A DNA stretch of 64,000 bases from Pseudomonadota bacterium (GCA_021804785.1 JAJZGY010000002.1:124001-188000), one strand, 5' to 3'. Shown: positions 1-9,941, counted from the first letter of the stretch. Numbers and translations: made by a program. The notes: generated from the letters alone by a model not told the origin.

Positions 1-1153
1 AAAGCAGGACGAGGACACCACACAGCGCGAGCGTGCCCACGATATTGGCCCTTCCAAGGCCCGCCAGCCAGCTGCGGCGCCTTAGGCTCTCTAAACCGGC
101 CACACCATAGCCCAAGGCAAAGACGACACAGACAGCGAGCGCACCGCTTCCCACAACCCGGCGCACGCTGAGGCCAAAGGCCTCGATGCGTACCATGAGG
201 GCATAGGCCGCAAGCCCGACCAGCGGCAGCACGAGACAAGCCGCGAGCGTGCCCGTGTGGCGCAGTATCGGACCCGGAGACTGTGCCCCGTCCTGCCACA
301 GGGCATTGGTCAGTACGATCAAGCCTGCCGCGAGGGCCAGCATGAGCGCGCTGGCACCGGCGTGCTGCCAGGCCAGATCAAGACCAGCAAAGGCGGCACC
401 GAACAGAAAGGCGAGCGCAACCAAAGAGGCTACGGGCAGGAGCCAGGCGAGCTGAAAAAGCAGGCCATTGTCCGGTTCCGCCATGGCCGCCCCACGCGAC
501 CGCCCAAGGGTGAGGCCCAGCAGCGCGCCAACCGCACTCAGCGGCACGCAAACGACCGGCTGCCCGATGAGCCTTGCCGCAGCCGGTAAGGCGAGGAGCC
601 CACACAGCCCGGCGGCCACCTTCAGGATAAACCACAGGGCGACAACAAACCCCGCGCTGAGGATTAGCTTGCGGCAAAGCCGGCTCGCCCGCCCGAAATA
701 AACACGATAGGGCGTCCGGATCCCGTCCTTACCCGACCACACAGCCACCATGACCTGTCCGCTGGCGACAATAACGATGGCAGCTGTCACGACCCCGGGG
801 CTGGGCAGCAACGCCCACACCGAAGGGGCAGAGCCGGAGGGTGCGGGCGGCAGGTAAAGCCGCAGCCGGTCCCAGGCCCCCATGGCGGCAAGAAGGACAC
901 TCGCCAACCCACACCACAGCCCAAGGGCCAGCTTGGGGATGTCCCCATATCCCTCCACGAGCAAAAGCGGCGCCAGGAACACCGCGAGGACACAGCCGGA
1001 CACCAGCGGCGCTGCTGCCCATGGCACGCCCCCGCCTTGCGCCGCGCCAAGCACGAGCGCCAGCACCACCACCTGGCCCGCACCGACGAGCAGCTCTTGC
1101 CTTTGCTGCGACGGTGACGGCCCTGTCACGGTCAGCCTGTCTGGTTGCGTCAT
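1..1153 (-). CDS. DUF4153-family membrane protein (C-terminus outside window)
   Basis: An open frame runs without a stop from an ATG at 1153 to the left edge, giving about 384 residues. It starts MTQPDRLTVTGPSP and then consists mostly of hydrophobic segments (about ten likely membrane helices) separated by short Arg-rich loops. The stretch around nt 150-230 reads AAYALMVRIEAFGLSVRRV, which resembles the YALxLRIxxYGLTpeR signature of DUF4153 proteins. That family consists of polytopic inner-membrane proteins of unknown function, common in alphaproteobacteria. The gene is transcribed away from the zinc-protein/polA pair and shares a short divergent intergenic region with it. The family call rests on motif memory only; the membrane nature is clear. 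Confidence 0.7.
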   Translation of the reverse strand, partial: MTQPDRLTVTGPSPSQQRQELLVGAGQVVVLALVLGAAQGGGVPWAAAPLVSGCVLAVFLAPLLLVEGYGDIPKLALGLWCGLASVLLAAMGAWDRLRLYLPPAPSGSAPSVWALLPSPGVVTAAIVIVASGQVMVAVWSGKDGIRTPYRVYFGRASRLCRKLILSAGFVVALWFILKVAAGLCGLLALPAAARLIGQPVVCVPLSAVGALLGLTLGRSRGAAMAEPDNGLLFQLAWLLPVASLVALAFLFGAAFAGLDLAWQHAGASALMLALAAGLIVLTNALWQDGAQSPGPILRHTGTLAACLVLPLVGLAAYALMVRIEAFGLSVRRVVGSGALAVCVVFALGYGVAGLESLRRRSWLAGLGRANIVGTLALCGVLVLL

Positions 1154-1329
1154 TTGGCAGGTCCCGCAGAGCGTCAGAGGCCAGTTTACTCTCTGTGCGC
1201 TCCGCTACGATATGGTGTACTGACAGAACCGGCCAGACCTGCCGGTGGCAGCACTCCCGCTGAAGCGGTTGCGGGAATAGCTGTCCTGGCTATGATCCGC
1301 CGCGCCTGCAATCTGCAATGAGAGTACTC

Positions 1330-1509
1330 ATGTCCCCCGACGTGCCCGAAATCATCGAAGTCGACGATACGCGCATTGCCTGTGATGGTGGCGGTGGCGC
1401 ACTCGGCCATCCGCGCGTTTTTCTCGAAATGGGCGATAGAAACTTTGTCGAATGCCCCTATTGCGACCGGCGGTTTGTGCTACGCGAAGGGGCAGAGGCA
1501 CATCATTGA
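1330..1509 (+). CDS. Small zinc-finger domain protein (zf-CHCC, NDUFS6-like)
   Basis: A 59-residue protein starting MSPDVPEIIEVDD; an in-frame ATG 12 nt upstream is less likely because the conserved family begins near this second Met. It holds the pattern C-x(6)-G-x-LGHP...VECPYCDRRFVL, matching the zf-CHCC family (PF10276) that includes the zinc-binding mitochondrial complex I subunit NDUFS6. The likely zinc ligands are the first Cys, the His of LGHP and the two Cys of CPYC. In bacteria the role is not firmly settled. Its stop codon overlaps the proposed TTG start of polA (TTGA at 1506-1509), so the two are probably co-translated. Confidence 0.85.
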   Translation: MSPDVPEIIEVDDTRIACDGGGGALGHPRVFLEMGDRNFVECPYCDRRFVLREGAEAHH

Positions 1510-4433
1510 TCGGGTCTGAAGCGAACCGCCAGGGCCCGGGTGGCCACATTTATCTGGTCGATGGCTCAGGCTTCCTGTTTCGTGCCTATCATGCACTGCC
1601 CCCGCTGACGCGCAAATCCGACGGCCTTCCCACCGGAGCGGTGTCGGGGTACTGCAACATGCTGTGGAAGCTGCTGGAAGACATGCGCGGCGGCGACCAG
1701 CCGACGCATCTCGCGGTCATCTTCGATGCCGCAAGGCACACTTTTCGTAACGACATCTACCCCGAATACAAGGCCCAGCGACCGGAACCTCCGGACGACC
1801 TCGTTCCCCAGTTTGCACTGGTGCGCGAAGCCACCCGCGCCTTTGGTATCCCCTGCATCGAACAGAGTGGCTTCGAAGCCGATGACCTGATCGCCAGCTA
1901 CGCCCGCCAGGCGCACGAGACGGGCATGAGGGTCACCATCGTCTCCTCCGACAAGGATCTGATGCAGCTGGTTGTCGACGGCGCGGTCGAGCTGTTCGAT
2001 ACCATGAAGAACAAGCGCATCGGCACGGCCGAGGTGATCGAACGCTTCGGGGTGCCTCCGGTCAAGGTGGTGGAGGTGCAGGCCCTGGCTGGCGATTCCG
2101 TCGACAATGTTCCTGGCGTCAAGGGCATCGGTATCAAGACCGCTGCTGAACTGATTAACGCCTACGGCGACCTTGAGAACCTGCTGGCCCACGCCCAAGA
2201 CATCAAGCAGCCAAAGCGGCGCCAAAACCTGCTGGAAGGCGCGGAGCTGGCGCGCGTGTCGCGTCGCCTCGTTGCGCTCGACGACCACGTGGATCTGCCC
2301 GTGCCCCTTGCGCAGATGCGCGTTCATGAACCTGACCCCACGCAGCTGATCGGCTTTTTTAAGGCCATGGACTTTGCCGCGCTGACAAGGCGGGCGGCAA
2401 CGCATTTTGGCATTGAGGACAGCGAGACGATCGCGCCGAGCCCTGATCCGGCGAAACGCAGCCAAGTTGGAGGCGAGACTGAGCCTGTCGCACCAGTCTC
2501 CACACCCACACCGCTCGCATCCTCTGAGCCGAGCGCAGGGGGCAAGCCTGGAAGCTTGATGGACCGCGGGGCCATCATGAGGCCCATCGCTTACGAGCAG
2601 TATGAGTGCGTGACCACGGCCGATCGCCTCGCTGATTGGGTGGCACGGGCTTACGAGGCTGGCCTGGTTTGCGTTGACACGGAGACGACTTCACTCGATG
2701 CGATGCAGGCATCCTTGTGCGGAGTGTCCCTGTGCGTCGCACCGGGCGAGGCCTGCTACATACCTTGCGGCCATCGCCACCCCGAGGGCCTTAATCTGGC
2801 GGCCCAGGGCGCCATTCACCAGCTCTCGGAGCGCGAATTACTTGATGCCCTAAAGCCCCTACTTGTGGATCCGGGCGTGCTCAAGATCGCGCAAAACATG
2901 AAATATGACTACCTGATACTTGCCCGTCGCAATATTCATGTGACGCCGTTCGACGACACCATGCTGATGTCCTATGTGCTGGATTCGGCGCTGCACGGAC
3001 ACGGCATGGATGAGTTGTCCGTGCTTCATCTTCAGCATACTCCGATCGCCTACAAGGAGGTGACGGGTCGCGGCAGGGACAAGATCGGGTTTGAGCTGGT
3101 GAGCCTTGAGGCAGCCACGCGCTATGCGGCTGAAGATGCGGATGTCACCTTCCGGCTGCATGGCTTGCTCAAGGCGCGTTTGATCGCTGAAGGCAAACAG
3201 ACGGTTTATGAGACCCTTGAACGGCCGCTGGTTGCCATTCTCGCTGCCATGGAAGAGGCCGGCATTGCCATCGATGGTGAGCTCCTGCGCCGTCTTTCCC
3301 ATGAGTTCGCCAACGAAATGGTCGAACTGGAGCGCCATATCCATCACAGCGCGGGCCGGAGTTTCAATATCGCCTCGCCCAAACAGCTCGGTGACATTCT
3401 TTTTGGTAGGCTTGGCCTGCCCGGAGGCAAGAAGACCAAGACTGGAGCCTGGTCGACTGACGCCGATACCCTCGAAACCCTCGCCGCCGCAGGTCATGAG
3501 ATCGCGCAGAAAATCCTCGACTGGCGTCAATTGGCCAAGCTGCGCGGCACCTACACCGACGCTCTGCCAGGCTACGTCAATCGCGAAAGTGGCCGGGTTC
3601 ACACCAGTTTTGCCATGGCCGCAACCTCGACGGGCCGGCTGGCCTCAAGCGATCCCAATCTGCAGAACATCCCCATCCGCACCAGTGCCGGACGCAAGAT
3701 CCGCACGGCGTTTGTTGCTCCAGCGGGCAGGCTCCTCATCAGTGCCGACTACAGCCAGATCGAGCTGCGCCTGCTTGCCCACATAGCCGATATCCCTGCA
3801 CTCAAGACCGCGTTTGCCCGTGGTATAGATATTCATGCAATGACCGCCTCCGAGGTCTTCGGGGTTCCCGTCGAGGGCATGCCCGCCGACATCAGGCGCC
3901 GGGCCAAGGCTATCAATTTCGGTATCGTGTATGGCATTTCCGGATTCGGTCTTGCCAATCAGTTGGGCATCGAGCGCGACGAAGCCAGCGCCTATATCCG
4001 TCGCTATTTCGAACGCTTCCCTGGCATTCGCAGCTATATGGATCGTACCAAGGAGCTTGCCCGCGCGCAGGGCTTCGTCGAAACCCTTTTCGGTCGGCGC
4101 ATTCACCTCCGCGAAATCGCCTCCAAGGTACCCGGATTGCGGGCCGGTGCCGAGCGCGCAGCGATCAACGCACCGATCCAGGGCAGCGCCGCTGACATCA
4201 TACGACGCGCTATGATCCGTCTACCTGATGCCCTGGCCGAGGCGCGCCTCAGCGCCCGCATGCTGCTGCAGGTCCATGACGAGCTTGTCTTTGAAGTTCC
4301 CGAAACCGACGCCGAAGCAAGCTGCGCGCTCATTGCCAAGGTCATGGAACAGGCGGCGCTGCCGGCAATCGACCTGTCCGTGCCACTCGTGGTCGAAGCC
4401 CATGCGGCGGCCAATTGGGACGCCGCGCACTAG
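1506..4433 (+). CDS. polA: DNA polymerase I
   Basis: Replication and repair polymerase that removes RNA primers and fills gaps; about 975 residues from a TTG start. Three domains are seen: the 5'-3' nuclease (YLVDGSGFLFRAYHALPPLT near residue 16), a 3'-5' exonuclease with an intact CVDTETTSLD motif near 390, and the polymerase with motif A DYSQIELR near 747, motif B RRAKAINFGIVYG near 797 and motif C QVHDELVFE near 923. Proofreading residues look present. The reading frame is open back to an ATG at 1452, but the 18 extra residues have no family character and overlap the zinc-protein frame. TTG at 1506, overlapping the upstream TGA, fits normal PolA length. Translational coupling is inferred. 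Confidence 0.97.
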   Translation: MIGSEANRQGPGGHIYLVDGSGFLFRAYHALPPLTRKSDGLPTGAVSGYCNMLWKLLEDMRGGDQPTHLAVIFDAARHTFRNDIYPEYKAQRPEPPDDLVPQFALVREATRAFGIPCIEQSGFEADDLIASYARQAHETGMRVTIVSSDKDLMQLVVDGAVELFDTMKNKRIGTAEVIERFGVPPVKVVEVQALAGDSVDNVPGVKGIGIKTAAELINAYGDLENLLAHAQDIKQPKRRQNLLEGAELARVSRRLVALDDHVDLPVPLAQMRVHEPDPTQLIGFFKAMDFAALTRRAATHFGIEDSETIAPSPDPAKRSQVGGETEPVAPVSTPTPLASSEPSAGGKPGSLMDRGAIMRPIAYEQYECVTTADRLADWVARAYEAGLVCVDTETTSLDAMQASLCGVSLCVAPGEACYIPCGHRHPEGLNLAAQGAIHQLSERELLDALKPLLVDPGVLKIAQNMKYDYLILARRNIHVTPFDDTMLMSYVLDSALHGHGMDELSVLHLQHTPIAYKEVTGRGRDKIGFELVSLEAATRYAAEDADVTFRLHGLLKARLIAEGKQTVYETLERPLVAILAAMEEAGIAIDGELLRRLSHEFANEMVELERHIHHSAGRSFNIASPKQLGDILFGRLGLPGGKKTKTGAWSTDADTLETLAAAGHEIAQKILDWRQLAKLRGTYTDALPGYVNRESGRVHTSFAMAATSTGRLASSDPNLQNIPIRTSAGRKIRTAFVAPAGRLLISADYSQIELRLLAHIADIPALKTAFARGIDIHAMTASEVFGVPVEGMPADIRRRAKAINFGIVYGISGFGLANQLGIERDEASAYIRRYFERFPGIRSYMDRTKELARAQGFVETLFGRRIHLREIASKVPGLRAGAERAAINAPIQGSAADIIRRAMIRLPDALAEARLSARMLLQVHDELVFEVPETDAEASCALIAKVMEQAALPAIDLSVPLVVEAHAAANWDAAH

Positions 4434-4493
4434 GCAAGGGCGGCAATACCCGCTTGTTGCAGGTGCGCCAGAGAAAGTGTCCTTGGCTTCGAC

Positions 4494-6233
4494 TTATACG
4501 GTGTCAGCTTTGGCCTCTCCGGCAATGCCGGACTTTGCCAGGGATGTCAGCAACTCGCTGAGGGCCTCAGCCTCGGCAAGCCCGGACTGGGCGACAAAGC
4601 ATTCGATAAAGCCGGGCGCGTTGACCAGGGCGAGGGTCAACGAGCGGGCGCGGTTGAGGAGCTTGCCCTCTGTGAACACCCCATTGCCCGCCAGCTTGAT
4701 AAGTGTCTGGACCTTTTCCACTGGATCCATCGCTCTGGCAGAGAGCCCTTGAAGAATGTGGGCCTTGACCTCTACCTCGCTGGCAACGTGATCCAGCCCA
4801 TCGGCAAGCTCGCGCCGCTTGGGGTCAGGTATGGACGAGCGCAGCACGCGCTGCTGCAGTTCGCAGAGCCGGCGCAGGCGCACAAGCACCGGAGAACTGG
4901 TATTGAAGAAGTGCGCAGCAAAGGCCTGACCATTGGCAATCAGGAGCATCACAGCTGCGAGCTGGCGCTTGTTGGCAGCACCGACAATACTCTCTTCAAG
5001 CAGCAGCAGTTTCTCGAATTTTTCGTCGGGAAGTCTGATCGGATCGAGAAAGCGTGTCAGGACCTCATCGGTCACCATGCGCTGCGAACGCCGTGTGAAG
5101 GCGGCAATGACGTCGTCGTGACTGAGGTATTTGCCCTGACCGGCGACCAGTTTGTTGGCCATCTTGCGCAGGACGCCGATTTCTTCGAGCAGATTGTCGC
5201 CGGAGAGTTTCTTGTTGCTCTTGAGTTCCGCCATCAGGCGATTGGCGAGCGCAGTACGTGCCTCTGGCAACAGATCGGCGGCAAAGTGACGGGTCAGCAA
5301 CACGACACCCGGGCCACACTCCTTATCGGGACGCAGCTGGCCAAGAAACAGATGAATGAGCGTGGACAGCGCGTCGCCGAGATTCTCGTGCGGGCCGATC
5401 AATTCGTGTAACGCAGCCGAACCACTCAGGATTTCCGCCGTGATGCCATCGATCGAGGCACGCAGGACAAGATTACCCTGTGACTGCGATGGCTCTTTTT
5501 CCTCACAGCTGATCAGAAGGCTCAACAGCCGCGAAAGCTTTTCATCCCAGCCCTTGGCATCAGCAAGATGGCGGGCAAGCGCGCCATTGATCAGGTAGCC
5601 GGCATTGCCCGCGGAGGCAATCTTGGCGGCGAAGCGGTGAAAACCTTCTGGACCGAGGTTCGGAAACGCCCCCGCACGGTCATCGCGGTAAACCCGACCG
5701 ATCGCCTTGGAGACAAGCTCATTGAGATCCTTGATGAGCTGCGCAACCGGCTTCTTCGTGGATGCAGCCTGGGCTACAGCAATACGTTGAATCGCATGTT
5801 GATAAAGCGTGCCGGTCGCCTCGAATTTTTCCAGCGCATCGGCGCGATGAATGAGTTCGGTGACCGTGATCTTCTGCCGGGCAAGATAGTCACTGAGCAG
5901 CCGCGTGATCGTCGCCCTGGCGTGATAGGAATAAAGATCATCCGGCTTGAAGCAGGGCAGGCTTGAGGGCACGTCATCTGCGTCGGGGGCGACACTGGTC
6001 TTGTTGTGTCCGTCCTCGAAAATCTTGATCGACAGGTAGTCCCCGTTCTGGTTGTCGTAACTTTCCTTGACCACCTTGACCCCGGTCGCATTGCCGCTTT
6101 GCAGGAGGGTACGGGCCGTGCTGACAGCCTCGTCGCGCAGCTGGGCGATCTCGTGCAATTTCCAACTGCCCCGGGCGCCCTGGCGTGTAAAAATTTCAAA
6201 GTGAATTTCCCTGGCGGCGCCAGCCATTCCCAT
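4494..6233 (-). CDS. Conserved alphaproteobacterial protein of unknown function (579 aa)
   Basis: I do not know a function for this protein. It begins MGMAGAAREIHFEIFTRQG and has no signal peptide or membrane helix, so it is probably cytoplasmic. The N-terminal 80 residues look like a small alpha/beta module (EIFTRQGARGSWKLHEIAQL ... GVKVVKES). They are followed by a helical body with conserved-looking segments such as CFKPDDLYSYHARATITRLL, where a Cys/Tyr-rich turn precedes helices. I recall similar large hypothetical proteins in other alphaproteobacteria, but could not test this. It stands alone, convergent with polA and downstream of the ThiF/MoeB-family gene on the same strand. A TTAA-N7-TTAA site lies about 40 bp upstream of the start. 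Confidence 0.85.
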   Translation of the reverse strand: MGMAGAAREIHFEIFTRQGARGSWKLHEIAQLRDEAVSTARTLLQSGNATGVKVVKESYDNQNGDYLSIKIFEDGHNKTSVAPDADDVPSSLPCFKPDDLYSYHARATITRLLSDYLARQKITVTELIHRADALEKFEATGTLYQHAIQRIAVAQAASTKKPVAQLIKDLNELVSKAIGRVYRDDRAGAFPNLGPEGFHRFAAKIASAGNAGYLINGALARHLADAKGWDEKLSRLLSLLISCEEKEPSQSQGNLVLRASIDGITAEILSGSAALHELIGPHENLGDALSTLIHLFLGQLRPDKECGPGVVLLTRHFAADLLPEARTALANRLMAELKSNKKLSGDNLLEEIGVLRKMANKLVAGQGKYLSHDDVIAAFTRRSQRMVTDEVLTRFLDPIRLPDEKFEKLLLLEESIVGAANKRQLAAVMLLIANGQAFAAHFFNTSSPVLVRLRRLCELQQRVLRSSIPDPKRRELADGLDHVASEVEVKAHILQGLSARAMDPVEKVQTLIKLAGNGVFTEGKLLNRARSLTLALVNAPGFIECFVAQSGLAEAEALSELLTSLAKSGIAGEAKADTV

Positions 6234-6272
6234 CCCACCTCAAGCGTGATCAGCACTATTTGGCGGGCCGGC

Positions 6273-6287
6273 TTAAGCACGGGTTAA
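6273..6287. promoter_or_regulatory. Candidate CtrA-binding site upstream of the 579-aa unknown gene
   Basis: TTAA at 6273-6276 and TTAA at 6284-6287 are separated by exactly 7 nt, matching the TTAA-N7-TTAA core recognised by the alphaproteobacterial cell-cycle regulator CtrA. The site is 40-54 bp upstream of the start at 6233. Read on the gene's strand, the first half is TTAAC. One site can occur by chance, so this is only suggestive. Confidence 0.4.
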
Positions 6288-6307
6288 AGAACAGAGTTTT
6301 CGGGACC

Positions 6308-7075
6308 TTAGTCCTCATTCCCGGAACCACATAAAATACAGTGTGGGTCTTTGCGTACTTTCACTTCGCGCAGACGGGCGCCCAAAGCGTCATAAATCAG
6401 GAGCCGACCGGCCATGCCCTGCCCGATATTGAGGATTTCCTTGAGGACCTCCACCGCCTGCAGGGTCCCCATCACCCCGGCGACAGCGCCCAGAACTCCA
6501 GCTTCCGAGCAGGATGGGGCGCTTCCCGCCGGCGGGGGCGCCGGGAACAGACACCGGTAGCATGGAAACTCCCCCGCATGGGGCTTGAATGTCGCCAGCT
6601 GGCCGTCAAAGGCGGTGACAGCCGCCGAAACCAGCGTGCGGCGCACCGCAAAGGCAGCATCATTCACCATAAAGCGGGTTTCAAAATTGTCTGAGCCGTC
6701 CGCAACCAGATCATACGCGCGCAGGAGCGCCGGCGCGGTCGCAGCGGTAAGGCGCAGCTCGTGGCGTATGATTTCCACGTGAGGATTGATGGCAGATGCC
6801 GCATGCGCGGCAGAAAGGGTCTTTGGCAATCCCACATCTTGGCTGCGATGGGCAATCTGACGCTGCAGGTTGGACAGGGCGACGGTGTCGAAATCCACCA
6901 CCCCGATACGGCCAACCCCGGCAGCAGCCAGATAGAGGATCAGCGGCGAACCGAGCCCTCCCGCGCCTATCACGAGCACGGATGCTGCCTTCAGCCGGGC
7001 CTGCCCGGGCCCGCCCACCTCTTTGAGCACAATATGCCGCGCGTAGCGCTCAAGTTCATCATCGCTGAGGGCCAT
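6308..7075 (-). CDS. HesA/MoeB/ThiF family adenylyltransferase
   Basis: 255 residues starting MALSDDELERYARHIVLKEV. The family activates the C-terminal glycine of a ubiquitin-like sulfur carrier (MoaD or ThiS) by adenylation. Seen here are the nucleotide loop GAGGLGSP (37-44), an Arg-rich NLQRQIAHR segment (69-77), DGSDNFETR (127-135), and two CxxC pairs (C172/C175 and C246/C249) typical of the structural zinc site in MoeB. The conserved SEAGVLGAVAGVMG stretch (190-203) is present. No sulfur-carrier gene is adjacent, so MoeB versus ThiF cannot be decided from context. A longer frame reaching 7264 is open, but the MALSD start matches the family. Confidence 0.88.
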   Translation of the reverse strand: MALSDDELERYARHIVLKEVGGPGQARLKAASVLVIGAGGLGSPLILYLAAAGVGRIGVVDFDTVALSNLQRQIAHRSQDVGLPKTLSAAHAASAINPHVEIIRHELRLTAATAPALLRAYDLVADGSDNFETRFMVNDAAFAVRRTLVSAAVTAFDGQLATFKPHAGEFPCYRCLFPAPPPAGSAPSCSEAGVLGAVAGVMGTLQAVEVLKEILNIGQGMAGRLLIYDALGARLREVKVRKDPHCILCGSGNED

Positions 7076-7278
7076 GTCCTCTCTTATCCCTTGGTAAAGG
7101 CGAAGGAAAGTCGCCCTGCGGCGTTGCGTCTTGACGCTTTGCTCTGGACAGGACCTCGGGATTTTGCAGTAGGGATAAGGATCAGTTTGCACCAATTGCC
7201 TCCGCCGGCCTATCTTCCGGGAAGATGGGCCGGGACGGATCTCGACCGGCCAGGTGGGGGACAAAACCAGGAGTGATC

Positions 7279-8895
7279 ATGTCTCACGACAACGGGCATC
7301 CGAACGCATTTGGTCTCGAAAAGCAGGGTTTTCGTAATCTGAAGTCAGTTCATTGGAATCTGGAGGCTCCTGCACTTTATGAGGCGGCTGTCGCCCGTGG
7401 CGAAGGCCACGTCGCCAAGAACGGCCCCCTGGTCGTCCTGACGGGACAGCACACCGGCCGTTCGGCATCCGACAAATACGTCGTGCGCGATGACAGCACC
7501 GAAAGCACCATCTGGTGGGAAAACAACAAGGCGATGACGCCTGGGCATTTCGAGGCGCTCTATCACTCGATGCTGTCCTACGCCCAGGGCCGGGAACTCT
7601 TCGTACAGGATCTCTTCGGCGGTGCGGATGCCGCCCACCGGGTCGCGGTGCGCGTGGTCACGGAATTTGCCTGGCACTCGCTGTTTATCCAGCACCTGCT
7701 CATTCCGCCGACCGCCGGCGAACACACCGACTTCGCCCCGGAATACACCATCATCGATTTGCCGGGGTTCACGTCCGACCCCGCCGCCCATGGCTGCAAG
7801 TCCGGCACGGTGATCGCGGTGAATTTCGCCCGCAAGCTGGTCCTGATCGGTGGTACCTCCTACGCCGGCGAGATGAAGAAGTCGGTGTTCACCATCCTGA
7901 ATTACCTGCTGCCCGCCAAGCGGGTGATGCCGATGCACTGCTCGGCCAATGTTGGCCACTCACGCGACACCGCGATCTTTTTCGGCCTCAGCGGCACCGG
8001 CAAAACGACATTGTCCGCAGATGCGTCCAGAACCCTCGTCGGTGACGACGAGCATGGCTGGAGCGAGAACGGCGTTTTCAACTTCGAAGGCGGTTGCTAT
8101 GCAAAGGTGATTCACCTGTCGCGCGAAGCCGAGCCGGAAATCTATTCCACTACGGAACGCTTCGGCACTGTGCTTGAAAACGTGGTCATGAATCCGGTCA
8201 CCCGCGAACTCGATCTTGACGATACGCGCTATACCGAAAACACCCGTGCGGCCTATCCCATCGACTTTATCCCCAACGCATCGAGCACCGGGACGGCGGG
8301 CCATCCCAAGAATGTCATCATGCTCACCGCGGACGCCTTTGGCGTTTTGCCTCCGATCTCCAAGCTGACCCCAAGCCAGGCGATGTATCACTTCCTCTCG
8401 GGGTTCACAGCAAAGGTCGCAGGCACCGAAAAGGGTCTCGGCAATGAGCCACAGCCGACCTTCTCCACCTGCTTTGGCGCGCCGTTTATGCCCCGCCATC
8501 CGACCGAATATGGCAATCTGCTGCGCGACCTGATCGCTGAACACGGCGCCGATTGCTGGCTCGTCAATACCGGCTGGACCGGTGGCGCCTTCGGCGTCGG
8601 TCGCCGCATGCCGATCAAGGCGACACGGGCACTGCTTGCCGCCGCACTCGATGGCAGCCTCGCCCATGCCGAGATGCGGATCGACCCCCACTTCAAGTTC
8701 CGGGTGCCAGTGGCGGTACCCGGCGTGGACGGGAACATTCTCAATCCTCGCGATACCTGGGCCGACAAGGCTGCCTACGATGCCCAGGCAAAAAAACTGG
8801 TCGGGATGTTCCGGGACAACTTCAGGACCTTTGAAAAGCACGTCGGCCAGGATGTGCTGGAGGCCGCCCCGGTTCTCGCAGAAGCCGCCGAATAG
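7279..8895 (+). CDS. pckA: Phosphoenolpyruvate carboxykinase (ATP)
   Basis: Converts oxaloacetate and ATP to phosphoenolpyruvate, CO2 and ADP, the first committed gluconeogenic step; cytoplasmic. The 538-residue length is normal for the ATP-dependent family. Visible are the nucleotide P-loop [13 protein letters not shown] (about 236-248), the metal and substrate region [20 protein letters not shown] just after it, and the C-terminal [13 protein letters not shown] at 7279 is preceded by AGGAG about 6 nt upstream, so the longer open frame starting at 7225 is rejected. It is divergent from the ThiF/MoeB-family gene, so its promoter must lie within 7076-7278. I could not identify a clear -35/-10 pair there. 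Confidence 0.97.
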   Translation: MSHDNGHPNAFGLEKQGFRNLKSVHWNLEAPALYEAAVARGEGHVAKNGPLVVLTGQHTGRSASDKYVVRDDSTESTIWWENNKAMTPGHFEALYHSMLSYAQGRELFVQDLFGGADAAHRVAVRVVTEFAWHSLFIQHLLIPPTAGEHTDFAPEYTIIDLPGFTSDPAAHGCKSGTVIAVNFARKLVLIGGTSYAGEMKKSVFTILNYLLPAKRVMPMHCSANVGHSRDTAIFFGLSGTGKTTLSADASRTLVGDDEHGWSENGVFNFEGGCYAKVIHLSREAEPEIYSTTERFGTVLENVVMNPVTRELDLDDTRYTENTRAAYPIDFIPNASSTGTAGHPKNVIMLTADAFGVLPPISKLTPSQAMYHFLSGFTAKVAGTEKGLGNEPQPTFSTCFGAPFMPRHPTEYGNLLRDLIAEHGADCWLVNTGWTGGAFGVGRRMPIKATRALLAAALDGSLAHAEMRIDPHFKFRVPVAVPGVDGNILNPRDTWADKAAYDAQAKKLVGMFRDNFRTFEKHVGQDVLEAAPVLAEAAE

Positions 8896-8985
8896 TCGCG
8901 GTTCAGGACTGACAGAGCCTGCTTGGCGCCAACGCCTCAGGCTCTGTTGTCCCTGACCGCGTAACCCCAGGGTAAGGAGCCCCTC

Positions 8986-9939
8986 ATGCAACATCGCCAG
9001 ATCGGCGCCAGCGATATTCGCATCGCCCCCATCATGCTTGGCGGCAATGTCTTTGGCTGGACCGCAGATGAGCCGACCAGCTTTGCTGTGCTCGATGCCT
9101 TTGTTGCGGCCGGCTTCAATGCGATTGATACCGCGGACGTCTATTCGCTATGGGTCCCAGGGCATAAGGGCGGGGAATCCGAGACGGTCCTCGGCAACTG
9201 GATGGCAGCGCGCAAAAATCGCAGCCGCGTCGTCCTGGCCACCAAGGTTGGCATGCTGCCTATAGGCAGCAAGCCGGGTCTGTCGGCGGCACAGATCACC
9301 GAAGCGGCCGAAGCTTCACTGCGGCGTCTCAAGAGTGACTACATCGACATCTATTTTGCACATCGTGATCATGAGGACACGCCACTCGAGGAAACCCTCG
9401 AGGCCTTTGCCGGCCTGGTGCGCGCGGGCAAGGTGCGCATGATCGGAGCTTCCAACTATAGCGCGCCGCGCCTGTCTGAGGCCCTGAAAACAGCGAGCAC
9501 GCGGGCGATCCCGCGCTACGAGATCCTGCAGCCGCTTTACAATCTCTACGATCGCACCGTGTTCGAAGATGAGCTTGCAGAGCTGTGCCTGCGCGAGAAA
9601 GTTGGCGTGGTTCCCTATTACGGTCTTGCCGCCGGCTATCTGACCGGCAAGTACCGCTCTCAGGACGACGCGGCCAAAAGCCCAAGAGGCGCGGGTATCG
9701 TCAAAAAATATCTGAACCCGCGCGGGGAGCGCATTTTGGCGGCGCTTGATGCTGTTGCCGCACGGCTCTCGGCCAGCCCGGCGCAAGTGGCCCTGGCCTG
9801 GCTCATGGCGCAGCCAGCGGTCACCGCGCCGATTGCCAGCGCCAGCGCACCATCCCAAGTGGAAGATCTTGCTGCGGCGGCCACGCTGAAACTCGATGCC
9901 GCGGCGACGGCCCTTCTGGCGGAGGCCAGCGCGCCCTGA
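8986..9939 (+). CDS. Aldo/keto reductase
   Basis: A 317-residue NADPH-dependent oxidoreductase of the aldo/keto reductase superfamily, (beta/alpha)8 barrel. The catalytic tetrad can be followed: Asp and Tyr in NAIDTADVYSLW, Lys in LATKVG and His in YFAHRDHEDTP. The GASNYSAPRL segment, a family signature after the sixth strand, is also present. It resembles the YajO/Tas-like group that acts on small aldehydes, but the physiological substrate cannot be told. GTAAGGAG lies just before the ATG. It stands 90 bp after pckA on the same strand and could be read through from it. Confidence 0.92.
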   Translation: MQHRQIGASDIRIAPIMLGGNVFGWTADEPTSFAVLDAFVAAGFNAIDTADVYSLWVPGHKGGESETVLGNWMAARKNRSRVVLATKVGMLPIGSKPGLSAAQITEAAEASLRRLKSDYIDIYFAHRDHEDTPLEETLEAFAGLVRAGKVRMIGASNYSAPRLSEALKTASTRAIPRYEILQPLYNLYDRTVFEDELAELCLREKVGVVPYYGLAAGYLTGKYRSQDDAAKSPRGAGIVKKYLNPRGERILAALDAVAARLSASPAQVALAWLMAQPAVTAPIASASAPSQVEDLAAAATLKLDAAATALLAEASAP

Positions 9940-9941
9940 GC

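Noticed and set aside
1566-2465. Long open frame on the minus strand within polA
   Set aside because: It is antisense to a fully conserved polymerase and has no domain; high-G+C codon bias creates such shadows.
7960-8994. 344-codon minus-strand frame over pckA
   Set aside because: pckA is intact with all motifs; the opposite frame has no recognisable protein character.
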